Positions 31,230 to 42,640 are shown, counted from the first letter of the stretch. The stretch is 64,000 bases of DNA from Molanna angustata (GCA_963576475.1 OY754977.1:9365089-9429088), one strand, 5' to 3'. The notes: generated by a model from the letters alone, not told the origin. A program made the numbers and translations.

Positions 31230-31445
31230 GTCGCAACAGCCATTTAACCTTCAAAATGCATGATCCAATCGCTTTTCGGACTCGTTTATTAACACATCAG
31301 CCCGTCAGTGGAACACTAGGCCTTAATACACCATAGCTCACATTACCAAAATCGAATGAGTTGTCAAATTTGAAATCAAACGCAAAAATTTACAGTAGAA
31401 AAAAACAATAAGTAGACAGTATTAAAAATCACGCAACTATGTAAA
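31230..31445 (+). repeat. interspersed repeat F, copy 1 (inverted relative to copy 2)
   Basis: Blocks ACAGCCATTTAACCTTCAA, TAATACACCATAGCTCACAT, CGAATGAGTTGTCAA and AGTATTAAAAATCACGCAAC match the minus strand of 34330-34560 in the same order. Inside, TTTATTAACACATCAGCCCG, then TCAGTGGAAC, resembles the family J 3' region (21700-21735). This suggests an older nested fragment. Confidence 0.55.
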
Positions 31446-31717
31446 TAATATGTTGAAAACTATAATTTATTTGAAGAATGTGATCAAATGCGATTCATTA
31501 TAAACTTGGGAATTCCTAACCTCAAATGACAACAGTTTTGCTAACATTTTTGCTGCAACCGATTTCCATTCAATTTATAAAGCTTACTTATCATGTAAGA
31601 TTAACTAAACCTTACCAACAATTATACGGGATACAATGAAATACGACAGCGAAATAATAGTACGATATGTTGGTAATTTTCTATCCCCCTCAATTTTTTG
31701 GTTAGGTTCAGTTAGTC

Positions 31718-33381
31718 TTTTTTTTTTTTTTTATTTATTTTTGTAAAAGGCGAGTACACATACTACATTACAATAAAATGAAGCAATTAAATATATAGTG
31801 AAACATCCAAAACGAGTACCTATCTCGACTCACCTTTGAGTATCATATTATGAAATTATCATACTACTAATTGCAACAGAAATAAGGATGAAATGGAGTA
31901 TCGAGGAAGTAGGGAGGAGGATAGTGTATATGTGTTTGTGTGTATGTGTGTGTGTATGTGTGTGTGTATGTGTGTGTGTTTAAACATGAAACATGAAAAC
32001 ATACGAGAAGTAGCACAAGTAAAAGAAATGAACATTAAAAACATTAAAAAAGAAACAAAAATTCAGTTACAAAAGAGACTTTAAAAGATATTGTAAACTA
32101 CTTCTACCTTATCATAAGGATTTTCTTTTTAAATGTAGGTCTTGACAGATGAAAAATGTCCAGGTTATCAGTTTCATTTACAATTTTTGTATAGGTATAT
32201 ATACACCTGTATAATGGAGCATTACTACCAATATTAGAATTACATTTATTAAGATATAGCAATGCAGAGTGCCTTGTCCGTCTAACGGGTACGTTAAACT
32301 GTATGTTACTGAGTAATTCCTGACAATCTATAAAACCATTTAACAAATCACGCAGAAACATTAAATCGCTGTTTCTACGTCTAATGCCCAACGGCTGCAA
32401 TTCAATATTATTATTATTGTTGCCAAATTTATATTTTAAATATTTGATAAATAATCTTTGAATTCTTTCAATACATTGAGTATATATATTATAACAAGGA
32501 TTCCAAACAACCGACGAATATTCCAGTTGACTTCTGACAAGTGAATAGTAAAGCATAACTATAGTTTTAGGCTGTTTAAAAGGTTTGCAAGTTCTGATTA
32601 GGAAGCCTAGCATTTGATAAGCTTTCGAGCAGATATGCTCTACATGCTTATCAAAAGACATTTTGCTGTCGAGAATTACTCCCAAATCTCTACAATCTGT
32701 TTTCTGTATAATTGGCATATTATTTATTTTATAATTGTAACTAAATGGATTCTTATTTCTTGTAAAAGATATTGAAAGACATTTTTTAATGTTTATTGAT
32801 AATTTATTTTCTACACAATACAGAGCGAGGCGATTTAGGTCTTCTTGGAGTAATTCACAATCATTTATGGATAATATAGTCTTATATATCTTCATATCGT
32901 CAGCATAGATTACATAATTACTATTCTTAAAACAATTACCGATATCATTTATGTATATATTAAACATGAGAGGCCCCAAGTGGGATCCCTGAGGAACGCC
33001 AGATGAAACACAAATCGAATTCGATAATTGTCCTTTGTGCACGACGATTTGACTACGGTTAAGCAAATATGATTCCAACCATCTAAGAAGGCTACCATGT
33101 ATCCCCATAGCATTAAGCTTATTAATCAATATGGTATGATCAACCCTGTCAAATGCTTTTGAATAATCTGTATAAATTGCATCTGTCTGTATTCTTGAAT
33201 CCATGTATGTACAAACTGAGTTCACGAAAATACCTAAATTTGTTGTAGTTGATCTGTTTCTAATAAAACCGTGTTGTTTCTCATTTATTAGATGCTTTAT
33301 ATTGAAGTATATTAATAATAATTGCTTTTTAAATTGAATGGAAATTGGCTGCAGGAAAAATTTTATCAACACCTTTGTCAT
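31718..33381 (-). mobile_element. 5'-truncated Jockey-superfamily retrotransposon with poly-A tail
   Basis: On the minus strand it consists of an open RT ORF (33381-32104), about 370 bp of 3' UTR containing a (CA)n-type stretch (31925-31980), and a tail AAAATAAATAAA followed by 15 A at 31718-31732. The endonuclease and the N-terminal RT part are missing, so the insertion is 5'-truncated. A target-site duplication was not found. Confidence 0.8.
32104..33381 (-). CDS. reverse transcriptase fragment of a Jockey-superfamily element
   Basis: 425 uninterrupted codons on the minus strand. Visible RT motifs are KQHGFIRNRSTTTNL, IYTDYSKAFDRVDH, SSGVPQGSHLGPLMFNIYIN and the catalytic VIYADDMKIY. Next comes CRDLGVILDSKMSFDKHVEH (palm/thumb) and the C-terminal region SVVWNPCYNIYTQCIERIQR, ending in TFKKKILMIR. 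The N-terminal endonuclease and the first RT blocks are absent. The first 25-30 residues read as unrelated or decayed sequence, so the ATG at 33381 is probably not a natural start. The length is about half of a normal ORF2. Exact clade (Jockey, CR1 or relative) is not resolved. No RNase H follows. Confidence 0.8.
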   Translation of the reverse strand: MTKVLIKFFLQPISIQFKKQLLLIYFNIKHLINEKQHGFIRNRSTTTNLGIFVNSVCTYMDSRIQTDAIYTDYSKAFDRVDHTILINKLNAMGIHGSLLRWLESYLLNRSQIVVHKGQLSNSICVSSGVPQGSHLGPLMFNIYINDIGNCFKNSNYVIYADDMKIYKTILSINDCELLQEDLNRLALYCVENKLSINIKKCLSISFTRNKNPFSYNYKINNMPIIQKTDCRDLGVILDSKMSFDKHVEHICSKAYQMLGFLIRTCKPFKQPKTIVMLYYSLVRSQLEYSSVVWNPCYNIYTQCIERIQRLFIKYLKYKFGNNNNNIELQPLGIRRRNSDLMFLRDLLNGFIDCQELLSNIQFNVPVRRTRHSALLYLNKCNSNIGSNAPLYRCIYTYTKIVNETDNLDIFHLSRPTFKKKILMIR

Positions 33382-33399
33382 TTGAGTTTAGGAATAAGT

Positions 33400-33879
33400 T
33401 TATTATGTGTTCGCATTTGATAACATTTTTCAAATAAATTGTATGTCTCAATATAATGTTTATTCTGAATTCCTGCTAGGAATGACCAACTGAGAACCGT
33501 TTTTAGACCCCCTTTGAGCAGGTACCGCCCACTGCAATAAACGGTCAACTAATCACAGGTAATTAGTTAAGTCAGTCGACAACCTCAGTATAGTTATTGA
33601 CAGTGTCATAGCAACATGGAAATTACTACCCCAAGATCGTCACTTTCGCCAATTAAAAGAAATAAAAATGAACTGGTAAAATATTCAACTTTTAAGAGAA
33701 ATAAAAATGGATAGGTAAATTTTTAAAATTAGCATTAAAAATAATTCAAGAGTTTTTCTTTGATTGATATCATTTTTTTCTCTCGCATAATAATTTTATG
33801 ACATTCAAAATAAATAGAAATATTTTTCTTTATTTATGGCATAATTTGTTTTAATATACCTAATATTTATATAAATTAG
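33400..33879. other. spacer, nothing coding recognised
   Basis: AT-rich sequence with a short local duplication (AAAAGAAATAAAAATGRA at about 33656 and 33697). No gene. Confidence 0.4.
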
Positions 33880-34178
33880 AATGAAATCAAGTTGTTCTCT
33901 TTCTTCTTCTTCTTTGGCTGGTCCTCTTCCCAGTTCATCTGGGGTCGGCCCTCCTGGTACGCAGTCTCCACGTCTTTCTGTCATGTGTCATCTCACTGGT
34001 CAGCTGGTCCTTCCTCAGATCTCTCTCAATACTCGTCCACCAGGTGGCCTGTGGACGGCCTCTAGCTCTGGGTGGTGTGGGAATATTTAGGGCCACCCTG
34101 ACCACGTGATCGTCTCCCCTTCTATTTACATGCCCATACCATCGGAGTCTGGAGTCTGTCTGTTTTCATTTTCTTCGG
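33880..34178 (-). pseudogene. RTE-like retrotransposon C-terminal tail
   Basis: The minus strand from about 34175 reads SRLRWYGHVNRRGDDHVVRV, then LNIPTPPRARGRPQATWWTS, IERDLRKDQLTSEM and THDRKTWRLRTRRADPR with a stop. GRP--TWW/RW---I--DL plus W-LRTRRADP is the tail that follows the RT of RTE-like elements. The 3' end has a (GAAGAA)n run (33895-33915, CTT on the plus strand), as in other tails here. Only the tail remains. Confidence 0.78.
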
Positions 34179-34329
34179 GATGGGCGCGACCCCAAAGCTA
34201 CCACGAATATATTCGTTTCTAATTTTGTTCTCTTTATTAGAACAAAATATAAAGTTGTTCTCTTTATTGTTTAAAAATTAAAATACTTCACAAAATTGAC
34301 TTGGGTTTATTTACCCCATTGATTTACAC

Positions 34330-34560
34330 CGTTGCTTGAAGGTTAAATAGAAATAGCTGTAAAGCGGGGATAAGTATGCCTAATGGGCGGAGACATGCGC
34401 AAATGCCTGGTAATTCATAGGAGGAATAGAGAGTACGTAGTTGTATGATTTTTTAATACTATTTATTATTTTTTATGTTGAAAATTTTCCTATTTAATGT
34501 CAACTCATCCGACTTGGTAATTTGAGCTGTGGTGTATTCTAAAGTCTAGTCAGTGGAACG
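34330..34560 (-). repeat. interspersed repeat F, copy 2
   Basis: Inverse of 31230-31445 (minus-strand blocks AATACACCACAGCTCAAATT, GGATGAGTTGACA and AGTATTAAAAAATCATACAA). Confidence 0.5.
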
Positions 34561-34735
34561 ACCTTCCGAATTCTGCGTTTCTATCTTATTGCTATCCGAG
34601 TCTTTTTAAGATCCGAATAAATATTTTCTTTAGCAGATTGCAAACCCCCTCCCCAACGCTACGTAGTGCGCTTCTTCGGAAGAGTATAATGGACCCGATT
34701 CCTAATAGCTAGTGTCCCCTACGTAGACATATTAT
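34555..34735 (+). mobile_element. non-LTR retrotransposon 3' end (family J)
   Basis: GTGGAACGACCTTCCGAATT, then GCAGATTGCAAACC, GTAGTGCGCTTCTTCGGAAG and AGTATAATGGACCC match 21730-21882 closely. It encodes only the LWN-LP-S remnant. The left end abuts interspersed repeat F. Confidence 0.7.
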
Positions 34736-35654
34736 TAAAAAAAAATTTCACACGCTTACTTATATAATATTTCTTGGTTGATCCTTGATTCTTTCAATGT
34801 GACCGAACCTCGTAACGTTTTGATAAATTAAAGCATTGTTCGCGACATATATAATTGTATCCTACCTACTTTTGTTTATGTAATTTGTGGTTTTTGTAAT
34901 TGTTTTGCGTTTTAGATATTGTAACGATGCAATGGTTATTTCAACCTTCACAAAATAATTTACTTGATAATATTGTGTACGTATTAAATTATTATCTATA
35001 TTGGCTAATAATATTATTGATTTATTGTGCAATTCAACTAAGATTTTTTCAATAAATCGTGATCTTAGGAAAAATCTAAAAATATGTTTGTCTTTTTTAT
35101 GGCTACAGCGTTATGATATGGAAAAGTCTTTGATATAATCCGACCTAATTTTTATATTTTTTTATTTATTGAATCACAAAATATATTATTAAAATATATT
35201 TAAGAAGCTTCACTAGAGTAAATCTGTTCTGAACCTGTGCAATAGGCGAGACCGTACAATATTTTTTCGTGAAGAAAAGATAAAATTTAGAGTTTATTTT
35301 GTAATAAAAAGAATAGTACCTGATTAAAAAATTATAATAAAAACAACTCAGCCGGCAGATTTTCATATTCTCTTTCGATTGAAATAAAAATTTACTTCAT
35401 AAGCCTTGTAATTTTTTTTAGTTGCGTACAATAAAACATTAAAAAAGGGTTTTACTAAAACTTATTTTACAAGAAAAGTAATAAACAAATTCAAATTTCT
35501 AAAAACTCATGCAGTAGAATTAAGATGTAAATACAAACTATTCTTTATTTCAAAGACGTGATGGTACAGGGGAAAAGATTTTCAAAATATACTAATATAG
35601 CCTACTATAGCCTCTTAAACCGAAAAACAGATTTATAAAATACCTAAAACACTC
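34736..35654. other. AT-rich sequence, nothing recognised
   Basis: No gene or repeat terminus supported. Confidence 0.4.
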
Positions 35655-36018
35655 GAAACACTGATTCTTCCTTTCACTGATTCTTCCTTTCACTGAGTTT
35701 TTATTCGTGCTAATATCTCGAAACACTGATTCTTTCTTTCACTGAGTTTTTATTCGTGCTAATATCTCGAAACACTGATTCTTTCTTTCACTGAGTTTTT
35801 ATTCGTGCTAATATCTCGAAACACTGATTCTCTCTTTCACTGAGTTTTTATTCGTGCTAATATCTCGAAACACTGATTCTCTCTTTCACTGAGTTTTTAT
35901 TCGTGCTAATATCTCGAAACACTGATTCTTTCTTTCACTGAGTTTTTATTCGTGCTAAGATCTCGAAACACTGATTCTTTCTTTCACTGAGTTTTTATTC
36001 GTGCTAATATCTCGAAAG
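35655..36018. repeat. 49-bp minisatellite
   Basis: Unit TCTCGAAACACTGATTCTTT then CTTTCACTGAGTTTTTATTC and GTGCTAATA is repeated about seven times at exactly 49 bp (starts 35716, 35765, and so on). Very few substitutions (TTTC/CTTC/CTCT variants) suggest recent expansion. Confidence 0.93.
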
Positions 36019-36850
36019 CTACGATATTTTGATCAAAAAGTCGAAATGACTTCTCTTTTAATTCGTTTCTCGTTGGTTTTAGTTACACTCGTATATTATA
36101 TAGTTATATTTACATATGTTACGCATATGCAGAAAATAATTGATTAAATATAAATGACAGTTGAACGTTTTACAATTGTTAATGCTTACAACACTACTCT
36201 GTTGGATTTATTACAACAATGAAAATGCGCCCTATGATCTGATTTATCTTGAAATATTAGCAACTAGATATTACCTATTACGAGAAAAATGTAATTCCTT
36301 ATCGAATAAAGAATATTTGTAAATATTGTATGAAGAAAGTTAATATTTTAATATTTGCGTCCCTAGCGACCAAATTTTTAAACGTGTTTGACACAACAGA
36401 ATGTGATATCGTAAACTTAATTACGACGATGAATAATTAATTTAAAAATATAGGATCATTATTATACAACATACTATGTGATGCTACTCGCTTATGCGAG
36501 TCGCTAAATTCTTACTTAACTACATGTTTCACCAGCGTAATACATCAATAATATGGTAAAATCACGTTATTTCTTTGTTTTTTTTATTCGTATTTACATT
36601 TTTTTCGAAAATCTACCTACTGAAGCTATTATTCGTGTGATCTTCAAAATTTGTAACAATAATAATTTTAATAGTATTTAAATCTGTTTTAAGTTTTTTG
36701 TAAAAAAATATTTCAATTTTCGATAAAAAAATATTTGGATTCTTCGAGTTGAACATTTCTAACCGTTTTTGTCAACTTTGTCAGCATAATTGTTTTTACC
36801 CCATTTAGAAAATTAATATGTCGCATGCTTATGATACCTTTATGAATATT
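36019..36850. other. AT-rich sequence, nothing recognised
   Basis: No supported feature. Confidence 0.4.
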
Positions 36851-37105
36851 TTTGTATTTTGGTCTTTATATACAAAGTTTTGTTATTCTGTATTTTATGT
36901 ATAATGTTTTTTTATTTTGAATCTCTATATTTTATGTACACTGTTTTTTATATTGAATCTTATATAAAAAGTTTTTTTATTTTGAATTTTATGTAGAATG
37001 TTTTTTATTTTGAAATTAATTTAGAAAGTTTTATAATGAATTTTATGTGGAATGTTTTCTATTTTGAATTTTATGAAGAAAGTTTTTCTACATTAAATAA
37101 AATAA
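36851..37105. repeat. degenerate AT-rich tandem repeat, roughly 36-45 bp units
   Basis: Six or so imperfect units alternate TATTTTGAATTTTATGTAGA and AATGTTTTTTATTTTGAA, with variable lengths. It is a decayed minisatellite or slippage product. Confidence 0.55.
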
Positions 37106-37599
37106 AGTTTTAATTTTCAGTCAGTTTTATTTTCGTATTTGTTTTATCTGAAAACTGGTTTTATTTCGATGTATGTTTTTATTCATTTCATTTGTGTTTA
37201 TTGCTGCATGTTTTTGTTTTTTGTTTTTATTAATTTTATTTTTATTTATTTTATTTTCAGAGTGATCGAAATAATTATTAATCTGGACACTAATCGTTTA
37301 TTTTTTGCTTCCTGACGTTTGCATGCAGGTGAGTTTTTTTGTTTTATTGTTTTTTTTTTCATTTTTTATGGTATTTTTTTATTCTTTTAAATCAATGTTA
37401 AATTTTTATTCAATTTACGTTTCTGTAATTTATCAATTGTATTATAGATTTGTATAGTACAATTTTTATATGAGGAGCTTAACATCCCAAATGTACCCGA
37501 CCCTGAGGTGAGCTGAAGGGAGGGACATGGGAAGGCTTTAAAATTTTACTTTTTTTGGTTTTCGCTTGTAACTCGAAAATTATAGGTTCTAGAGAAAAA
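37106..37599. other. AT-rich sequence with GC-richer repeat-like patch
   Basis: Homopolymer-rich. From 37470 the text GAGCTTAACATCCCAAATGT then TACCCGACCCTGAGGTGAGC is less AT-rich and reads like an old interspersed element that the family-1 RTE tail joined. It could not be named. Confidence 0.35.
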
Positions 37600-37985
37600 A
37601 ATATTTGATAGCTGACAAAAACTCCAGGGAATGCAAGATGAAGAAGAGTATTATAAATAAAATGAAAGTGAAATCCTTGAGGTGGTTTGGACATATTGAA
37701 AGAATGAATGATGAACGACTGACCAAAAAAATATTCATGGGTGTAATAGATGGAGTGAATAGTAGGGGCCGCCCCAGAAAGGGATGGCATGACCATGTGA
37801 ATGATATTTTGAAAGAAGGAAATATAAGAAGCTTGAATAATCGACGAGCATGTATGAGACGATGCATGGATGTAAAGGAAGCTAGGAATGTATGTAAAAA
37901 TAGAGGAGTATGGCGCTCGGTTCTCTCTGCTTACCCTGTAAGGGATATGGCATGATGGTATGTATGTATGTAAAATTACCTATGT
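37600..37985 (+). mobile_element. RTE-like retrotransposon 3' tail, family 1, best copy
   Basis: An open frame to TGA at 37955 reads MKVKSLRWFGHIERMNDERL, then KKIFMGVIDGVNSRGRPRKG, WHDHVNDILKEGNIRSLNNR and GVWRSVLSAYPVRDMA. RWFGH-ERM and RGRPRKGW are standard C-terminal blocks of RTE-like ORF2 proteins. The 3' end is ATGATGGTATGTATGTATGT, a short tandem repeat tail as is usual for RTE. The RT and endonuclease are missing (5' truncation at about 37600). Confidence 0.8.
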
Positions 37986-38361
37986 ATTTCCATTAAACGG
38001 AGTTTCTGATTGTCACTCTGGTGATGGCGGTCGTGGCCAACGTTAGATCTATCTTCAAAAAGTGGGCGACTAACTCAAATACTAAATATTCGGATTGTAA
38101 GCTTAAATTAAGAGTGTATTTCAATCGATGTGCATACTTATTTTTTAAGAGCATCCTCGCATTTATTTCATCATTATAACGACTGAATTATTCGGCATTT
38201 AGGATAATCATTTGGTCTCATTTAGGCAATAAAATACAGCAAGTGCACGTTTAATCGACAATAAAATGTATCATTATTAAGATTCCGGTTGGTTGCATGG
38301 ACGCTGATGATAAATTTATAGTATGCTGTTTGCATTAGTAAAAACAAATTTTTACGATCTG

Positions 38362-38543
38362 AGGTGCTAGTCTGGTCAACCGGGGGAATCAAAACCATCC
38401 ATGTTTACCCATATCATGGATATAATTGTCTTATGAAGTTTTATAATATCTCAAGATATCACACAACTCTATAGGATAATTATATCCATGTAATGGGTAA
38501 ACATGGATGGTTTTGATTTCACCTGTTGACCAGACCTGCCCCC
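38362..38543. mobile_element. MITE, GGGGGCAAGTC family, copy 3 (near-complete palindrome)
   Basis: The right end on the minus strand is GGGGGCAGGTCTGGTCAACA, and the left end GAGGTGCTAGTCTGGTCAAC pairs with it. The interior AATCAAAACCATCCATGTTT pairs with its inverse near 38500. The centre is AATATCTCAAGATATCA. The two arms are about 85-90 bp each. Confidence 0.8.
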
Positions 38544-38689
38544 TGAATAAAAAATGACTAAGAATAAATATTTATCTATGTATCTGATCTGCTGTTGTAA
38601 AGGTAACTAAATACCTATTCCGTGTATTTGAAGCTATGTTGATTTTTATGGATCTTTTGGGGATACTTTTACTTTTTGTTTGGCATTAG

Positions 38690-38885
38690 CATATTATGCT
38701 TCTCTACGCCATCGGCTGCGTCATATTTCGGCTATTCAAAGCCCCGGTTCCCATCCAGTCAGCCAGTTTACGGCCTCTGGGGTTGCATCATGGATATCCA
38801 TCCGCTCCCCCGGATATCTCCTCGTCAGGCACTCCTCTACCAGATGTTGGGCAGTCTAGTTAATTGCTCCACAGTAACACTCCGA
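38690..38885 (-). pseudogene. non-LTR retrotransposon ORF2 C-terminal knuckle fragment
   Basis: The minus strand reads CYCGAIN, a stop, then TAQHLVEECLTRRYPGERMD and PEAVNWLTGWEPGL. The C-x-C-(x)n-H-x3-EC arrangement, followed by an L(T)-EA-NWL region, is the end of Jockey/I-group ORF2 proteins. A premature stop replaces the residue after CYCGAIN. Nothing else of the element is present. Confidence 0.6.
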
Positions 38886-39599
38886 TTTTGGGGATGGCTC
38901 ATGATGAGTGACAAAAGCACTTTGTTATTGGTACCTACCTACGCACATAAAAATATATTTTGTATATGTTTCCCACATACAGGCTTCGCCTTAGTGGGAT
39001 ACTAACATATTCAATATTTTGTTACATTAATATACCTATTTTTATACAACTATTTTGTGAAGATTTAAAATATCGGATCTTTACGTAGAATTAGTGTAGA
39101 CCTGACGTTAAAGATAAACATTCGTATCTATCAAATTCGTTTTATCGCAATGAAATCAAATTCAGTATCTTTCACAAAAATCTATGTAACGTCTTAATTC
39201 TACTGAAATGTTTTGACATTTTATTATAAATTAACGATCATAATATGTTATTGTCATAACAAATTTATTGGGGTACCTGTTCCTCAAAGTCTGAAGATTA
39301 AATTATTATTTTATATCAAAATATTACACATAAAATTAAAATTGAAATGTATAAATTAAAACATCCGCATACATTATATAAGTACGTATATAAATTTGAC
39401 CTGAATGTTTGATGTCGTTTTTCATCATCCCATACATATTTCATGTCTTCCTTGTATATCCTATATATTATGTACATACACACCCTGACTGAATAACATT
39501 TGGTTAGCGAGCTGTAATATATTTATCACTCCAGCAATAACGACTGCAAGATATTATGTGCATCAAATCAACTATCAACTAAGTACTCATACTTTACTT
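38886..39599. other. AT-rich sequence, nothing recognised
   Basis: No supported gene or repeat end. Confidence 0.4.
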
Positions 39600-40570
39600 A
39601 TTTACTCAGCCTCTTCTTGAGTCCAGTATTGGACAAAGGCCTCTCGCTTGGACTTCCACTGGTCTCTATCCTGTGCCATCCTTCGCCGTTCAGGACCTGC
39701 CACTTTTTTGATGTCATCGGACCATCTGGTCTGGGGCCTTCCCACGCTTCTGTTTCCCGTTCTTGGCCTCCAGTCCATCACAATTTTTGTCCATCGTCCA
39801 TTTGACATCCGAGATATATGTACCCGCCCAACTCCACTTTAACTCCGCTATTCTTTTGGCCACATCCGCTACTCCTAGCTGTGTTCTTCCTAATCCATTC
39901 ATTAGTTTTGTGGTCCCTTAGCGAGATATTTAACATTCTTCTTTCCATCGCTCTTTGTGTCACTCTTAGCTTTTCCATCATTTTCTTAGTAAATGCGGAT
40001 GTTTCAAAGCCGTAAGTGAGCACAGGGAGTACACAAGCGTCAAAAACTTTTTTCTTTAAGTGGATTGGGATATTTTTAGATTTAAGAACATTTGATAATT
40101 TGCTGAACGCAGCCCATCCTAGCCCTCTTCTTCTTTCTATTTCAGCTTCTAAATTATATCTTTCCAGTTTCACGGTGTGACCGAGGTAGACATATGATTC
40201 TACTCTGCCAATATCTTGACCATCAATTTTTATGGGTTCTGAACCTATAGAGGACATAATTTTTGTCTTATTAATGTTCATTTTTAGTCCCACTCTAATA
40301 CATTGATTCTTGAGGTCTGTTAACATTAATTTAATTTCTTGCTCTGTATTGGCTAATAGGACAATGTCATCAGCGAATCTAAGGTTGTTCAGTTTTTCTC
40401 CGTTTATGTTGATACCATAGTTGGTCCAGTCTAATTCTCGGAAAACGTCTTCTAATGCCAGGGTGAATAATTTGGGCGAGATCGTATCTCCCTGCCTAAT
40501 TCCTCTTTTTATATTAATTTTTGGAGTAGGCTCATGTAACTGTAAGTACTCATAAGTACTCATTCGGACC
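39600..40570 (-). pseudogene. RTE-like retrotransposon, RT to C-terminus, frameshifted
   Basis: Minus strand. Homology begins near 40565 with HEPTPKINIKRGIRQGDTIS (RT block), then LRFADDIVLLANTEQEIKLM (catalytic FADD), YVYLGHTVKLERYNLEAEIE, RRRGLGWAAFSKL and LPVLTYGFETSAFTKKMMEK. The frame then shifts near 39895 (VADVAKRIAELKWSWAG) and again near 39800 (DGRWTKIVMDWRPRTGNRS, GRPQTRWSDDIKKVAG), ending QWKSKREAFVQYWTQEEAE with a stop. The N-terminal endonuclease and first RT blocks are lost. At least two frameshifts make it non-functional. It is the same family as the tail at 17511-17787. Confidence 0.85.
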
Positions 40571-40664
40571 ACTAATCCTTGAGTGGAGCATGCGCAGTAC
40601 CTACCATTCCAAAGACGCCATTGTTTTTCATGACAGTTGACTATTAATAAATTTATGGATACTA
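40571..40664. other. junction sequence between RTE copy and repeat E
   Basis: Short spacer with no feature recognised. Confidence 0.3.
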
Positions 40665-40860
40665 GTGATCGTTCAGAGGTCAAAAGTCGACCTACATATT
40701 TCTTTAAATTTATAATTTTGAAAAGTCATTGGACCTCTTCTATGATAACAAAATATCATATATGCATCAAGGGGAACAAAGTTTTCTTTTCATATTTATA
40801 TTATTTCGCAATAGATTGTGTATTTTTATTTTTTATGTTTTGTATTTGAATTTAATTCAT
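40665..40860 (+). repeat. interspersed repeat E, copy 2
   Basis: GTTCAGAGGTCAAAAGTCGA, then GAACAAAGTTTTCTTTTCAT and CAATAGATTGTGTATTTTTA match 19315-19500 in order. Confidence 0.55.
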
Positions 40861-41204
40861 CTCCGTTTGACATTGGCAGTATGAAAGTAAACAGTCTATG
40901 GTTTGACGTGAAATATATTTTTAAATTTAATTTTATGTATTTATAGCGCATATTATTATGTATCAGCTACCTGCACTCCTCCATATTAACTTTAACTATG
41001 CCAAATCTGACACTCCTCCGTGCGCGCATTTTGCTTTAAAAGGAGTACGAAGTTTTCGCCTCACGTAAGATAATAAAGTTATGGATATAATCTGATGAAA
41101 ACGATCTACAATAATTGTAAGTGATATGTAAAATACTAGATTCTTTACAATGATTTTGCTCAATCAAATTTTAAACCATTTTCCATTATCCAATATTGCT
41201 AAAA

Positions 41205-42640
41205 TTTTATACATACAAACTACAGGCCAATTTCTAATTTACCAGTGCTTTCTAAGTTACTCGAAAGAGCAGTTGTACACCAAATGACGCAGTATCTAAA
41301 AGATCGATCTGTTTCCAAAAAAAGCGATCAGCGTACAGGCAAAGTCACTCTACCGAAACTGTACTAATGAGAATACTGTCGGATCTTATAACAGGAATTG
41401 AATCAGGGAACATTGCTTTGATGTCAATATTAGACATGAGTGCCGCTTTTGATACTGTAGACCATAAAATTCTTATTCAGCTTTTAGAACACGAATATGG
41501 AATCTGTGGAAATTTTCTTAAATGGATGACCTCATATATTTCAGAAAGACGCCAAGCTGTGAGGGTTAATAACAATACGTCCTTATCGGAAATTGTAAAA
41601 TTTGGAGTGCCACAAGGATCGTTTTTCGGACCTATTTTATTCATTCTGTATATAAAAAGACTTGACGACTTGATTCAAAACGAAGGATTTAATTCATTTG
41701 CTTATGCCGATGACCGCTTGCTCTCAAATTTTGTAATCCCATATGCAAAAATCGTCTGGAAGTAGATACTGTTGAGTGCATCGAAAAAGTCGCCACGTGG
41801 ATGTCTAGCAACACGCTTAAACTGAACCCAACTAAAACAGAGTTTATGTGGGTAGCTTCACCACGGCGACAGCACCTCATTGAGAGTACTCCTATCAACA
41901 TCAACGGAGAAACACTCGTGCCAGCTGCGAGTGTCAAATTCTTGGGTATTCACTTGGACAATAAGTTGTCACTTGACCTTCAAATCTCAAAAACGGTCAG
42001 TTCATGTTTTTTTCAACTCAGACAACTGAAAAACATTCGTCGAAATTTAACCAAGAATGAGACTAAAACACTTGTAAATTCATTCGTTGTGTCTCGGCTT
42101 GATTACTGCAACGGCATTTATGCTGGATTGCCGAAGTTCAGCTCGATAAACTACAGATGGTATTTAACACAGCGGCAAGACTTATTTTCGGTGCAGAAAA
42201 ACGATGTCACATAACTCCACTACTAAACGAATTACACTGGTTGAAGTGTCCAGAGCGAATTGATTACAAATTTGTTTGACAGTATATAATGCTTTGAACA
42301 ACCTGGCACCAAAATATATACAAGAGCTATGTCAGAGAAGAGATCTCTCTTGGAGGCATCTCACACTCAAGTCGTCTGGATCACAGAGTAACAATTCCTT
42401 AAAGGAGTTGGACAGAGTCAACAAAGCGGCTTACTATGACCGATGCTTTAGTATGAGTGGTCCTATTAAGTGGAATTCACTGCCTCTAGATGTCCGCAGT
42501 GCTCAAAGCAAGAGCACTTTCACTAAAGGATTAAAAACAGCTTTGTTTCAGAGAGCAACACAACATTAAACTATCAGCGCCCTTGGTATGATCTCGAATC
42601 ATTAAACGGCGCTATTCAAATAACTTATTATTATTATTAT
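41205..42640 (+). pseudogene. CR1/L2-like retrotransposon, RT to 3' end, several frameshifts
   Basis: Segments in order: NYRPISNLPVLSKLLERAVV (41210); after a frameshift SAYRQSHSTETVLMRILSDL; MSILDMSAAFDTVDHKIL; VKFGVPQGSFFGPILFILYI; catalytic FAYADD (41698); a frameshift; then WMSSNTLKLNPTKTEFMWVA, VKFLGIHLDNKLSL and VSRLDYCNGIYAGLPK; further shifts; then TVYNALNNLAPKYIQELCQR and WNSLPLDVRSAQSKSTFTKG with a stop at about 42569. The 3' end AACGGCGCTATTCAAATAAC then (TTA)n is the usual CR1/L2-group tail. The endonuclease is absent. At least four frame breaks make it dead. The exact CR1-group clade is not resolved. Confidence 0.85.

Noticed and set aside
32104..33381. Host gene or domesticated RT on the minus strand
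   Set aside because: The ORF is intact but is followed by a 3' UTR and a poly-A tract directly in genomic DNA, and it lacks its N-terminal domains. A 5'-truncated retrotransposon explains it.
35655..36018. CRISPR-like regular array
   Set aside because: Units are contiguous 49-bp tandem copies with no variable spacers, in eukaryotic DNA. It is a minisatellite.
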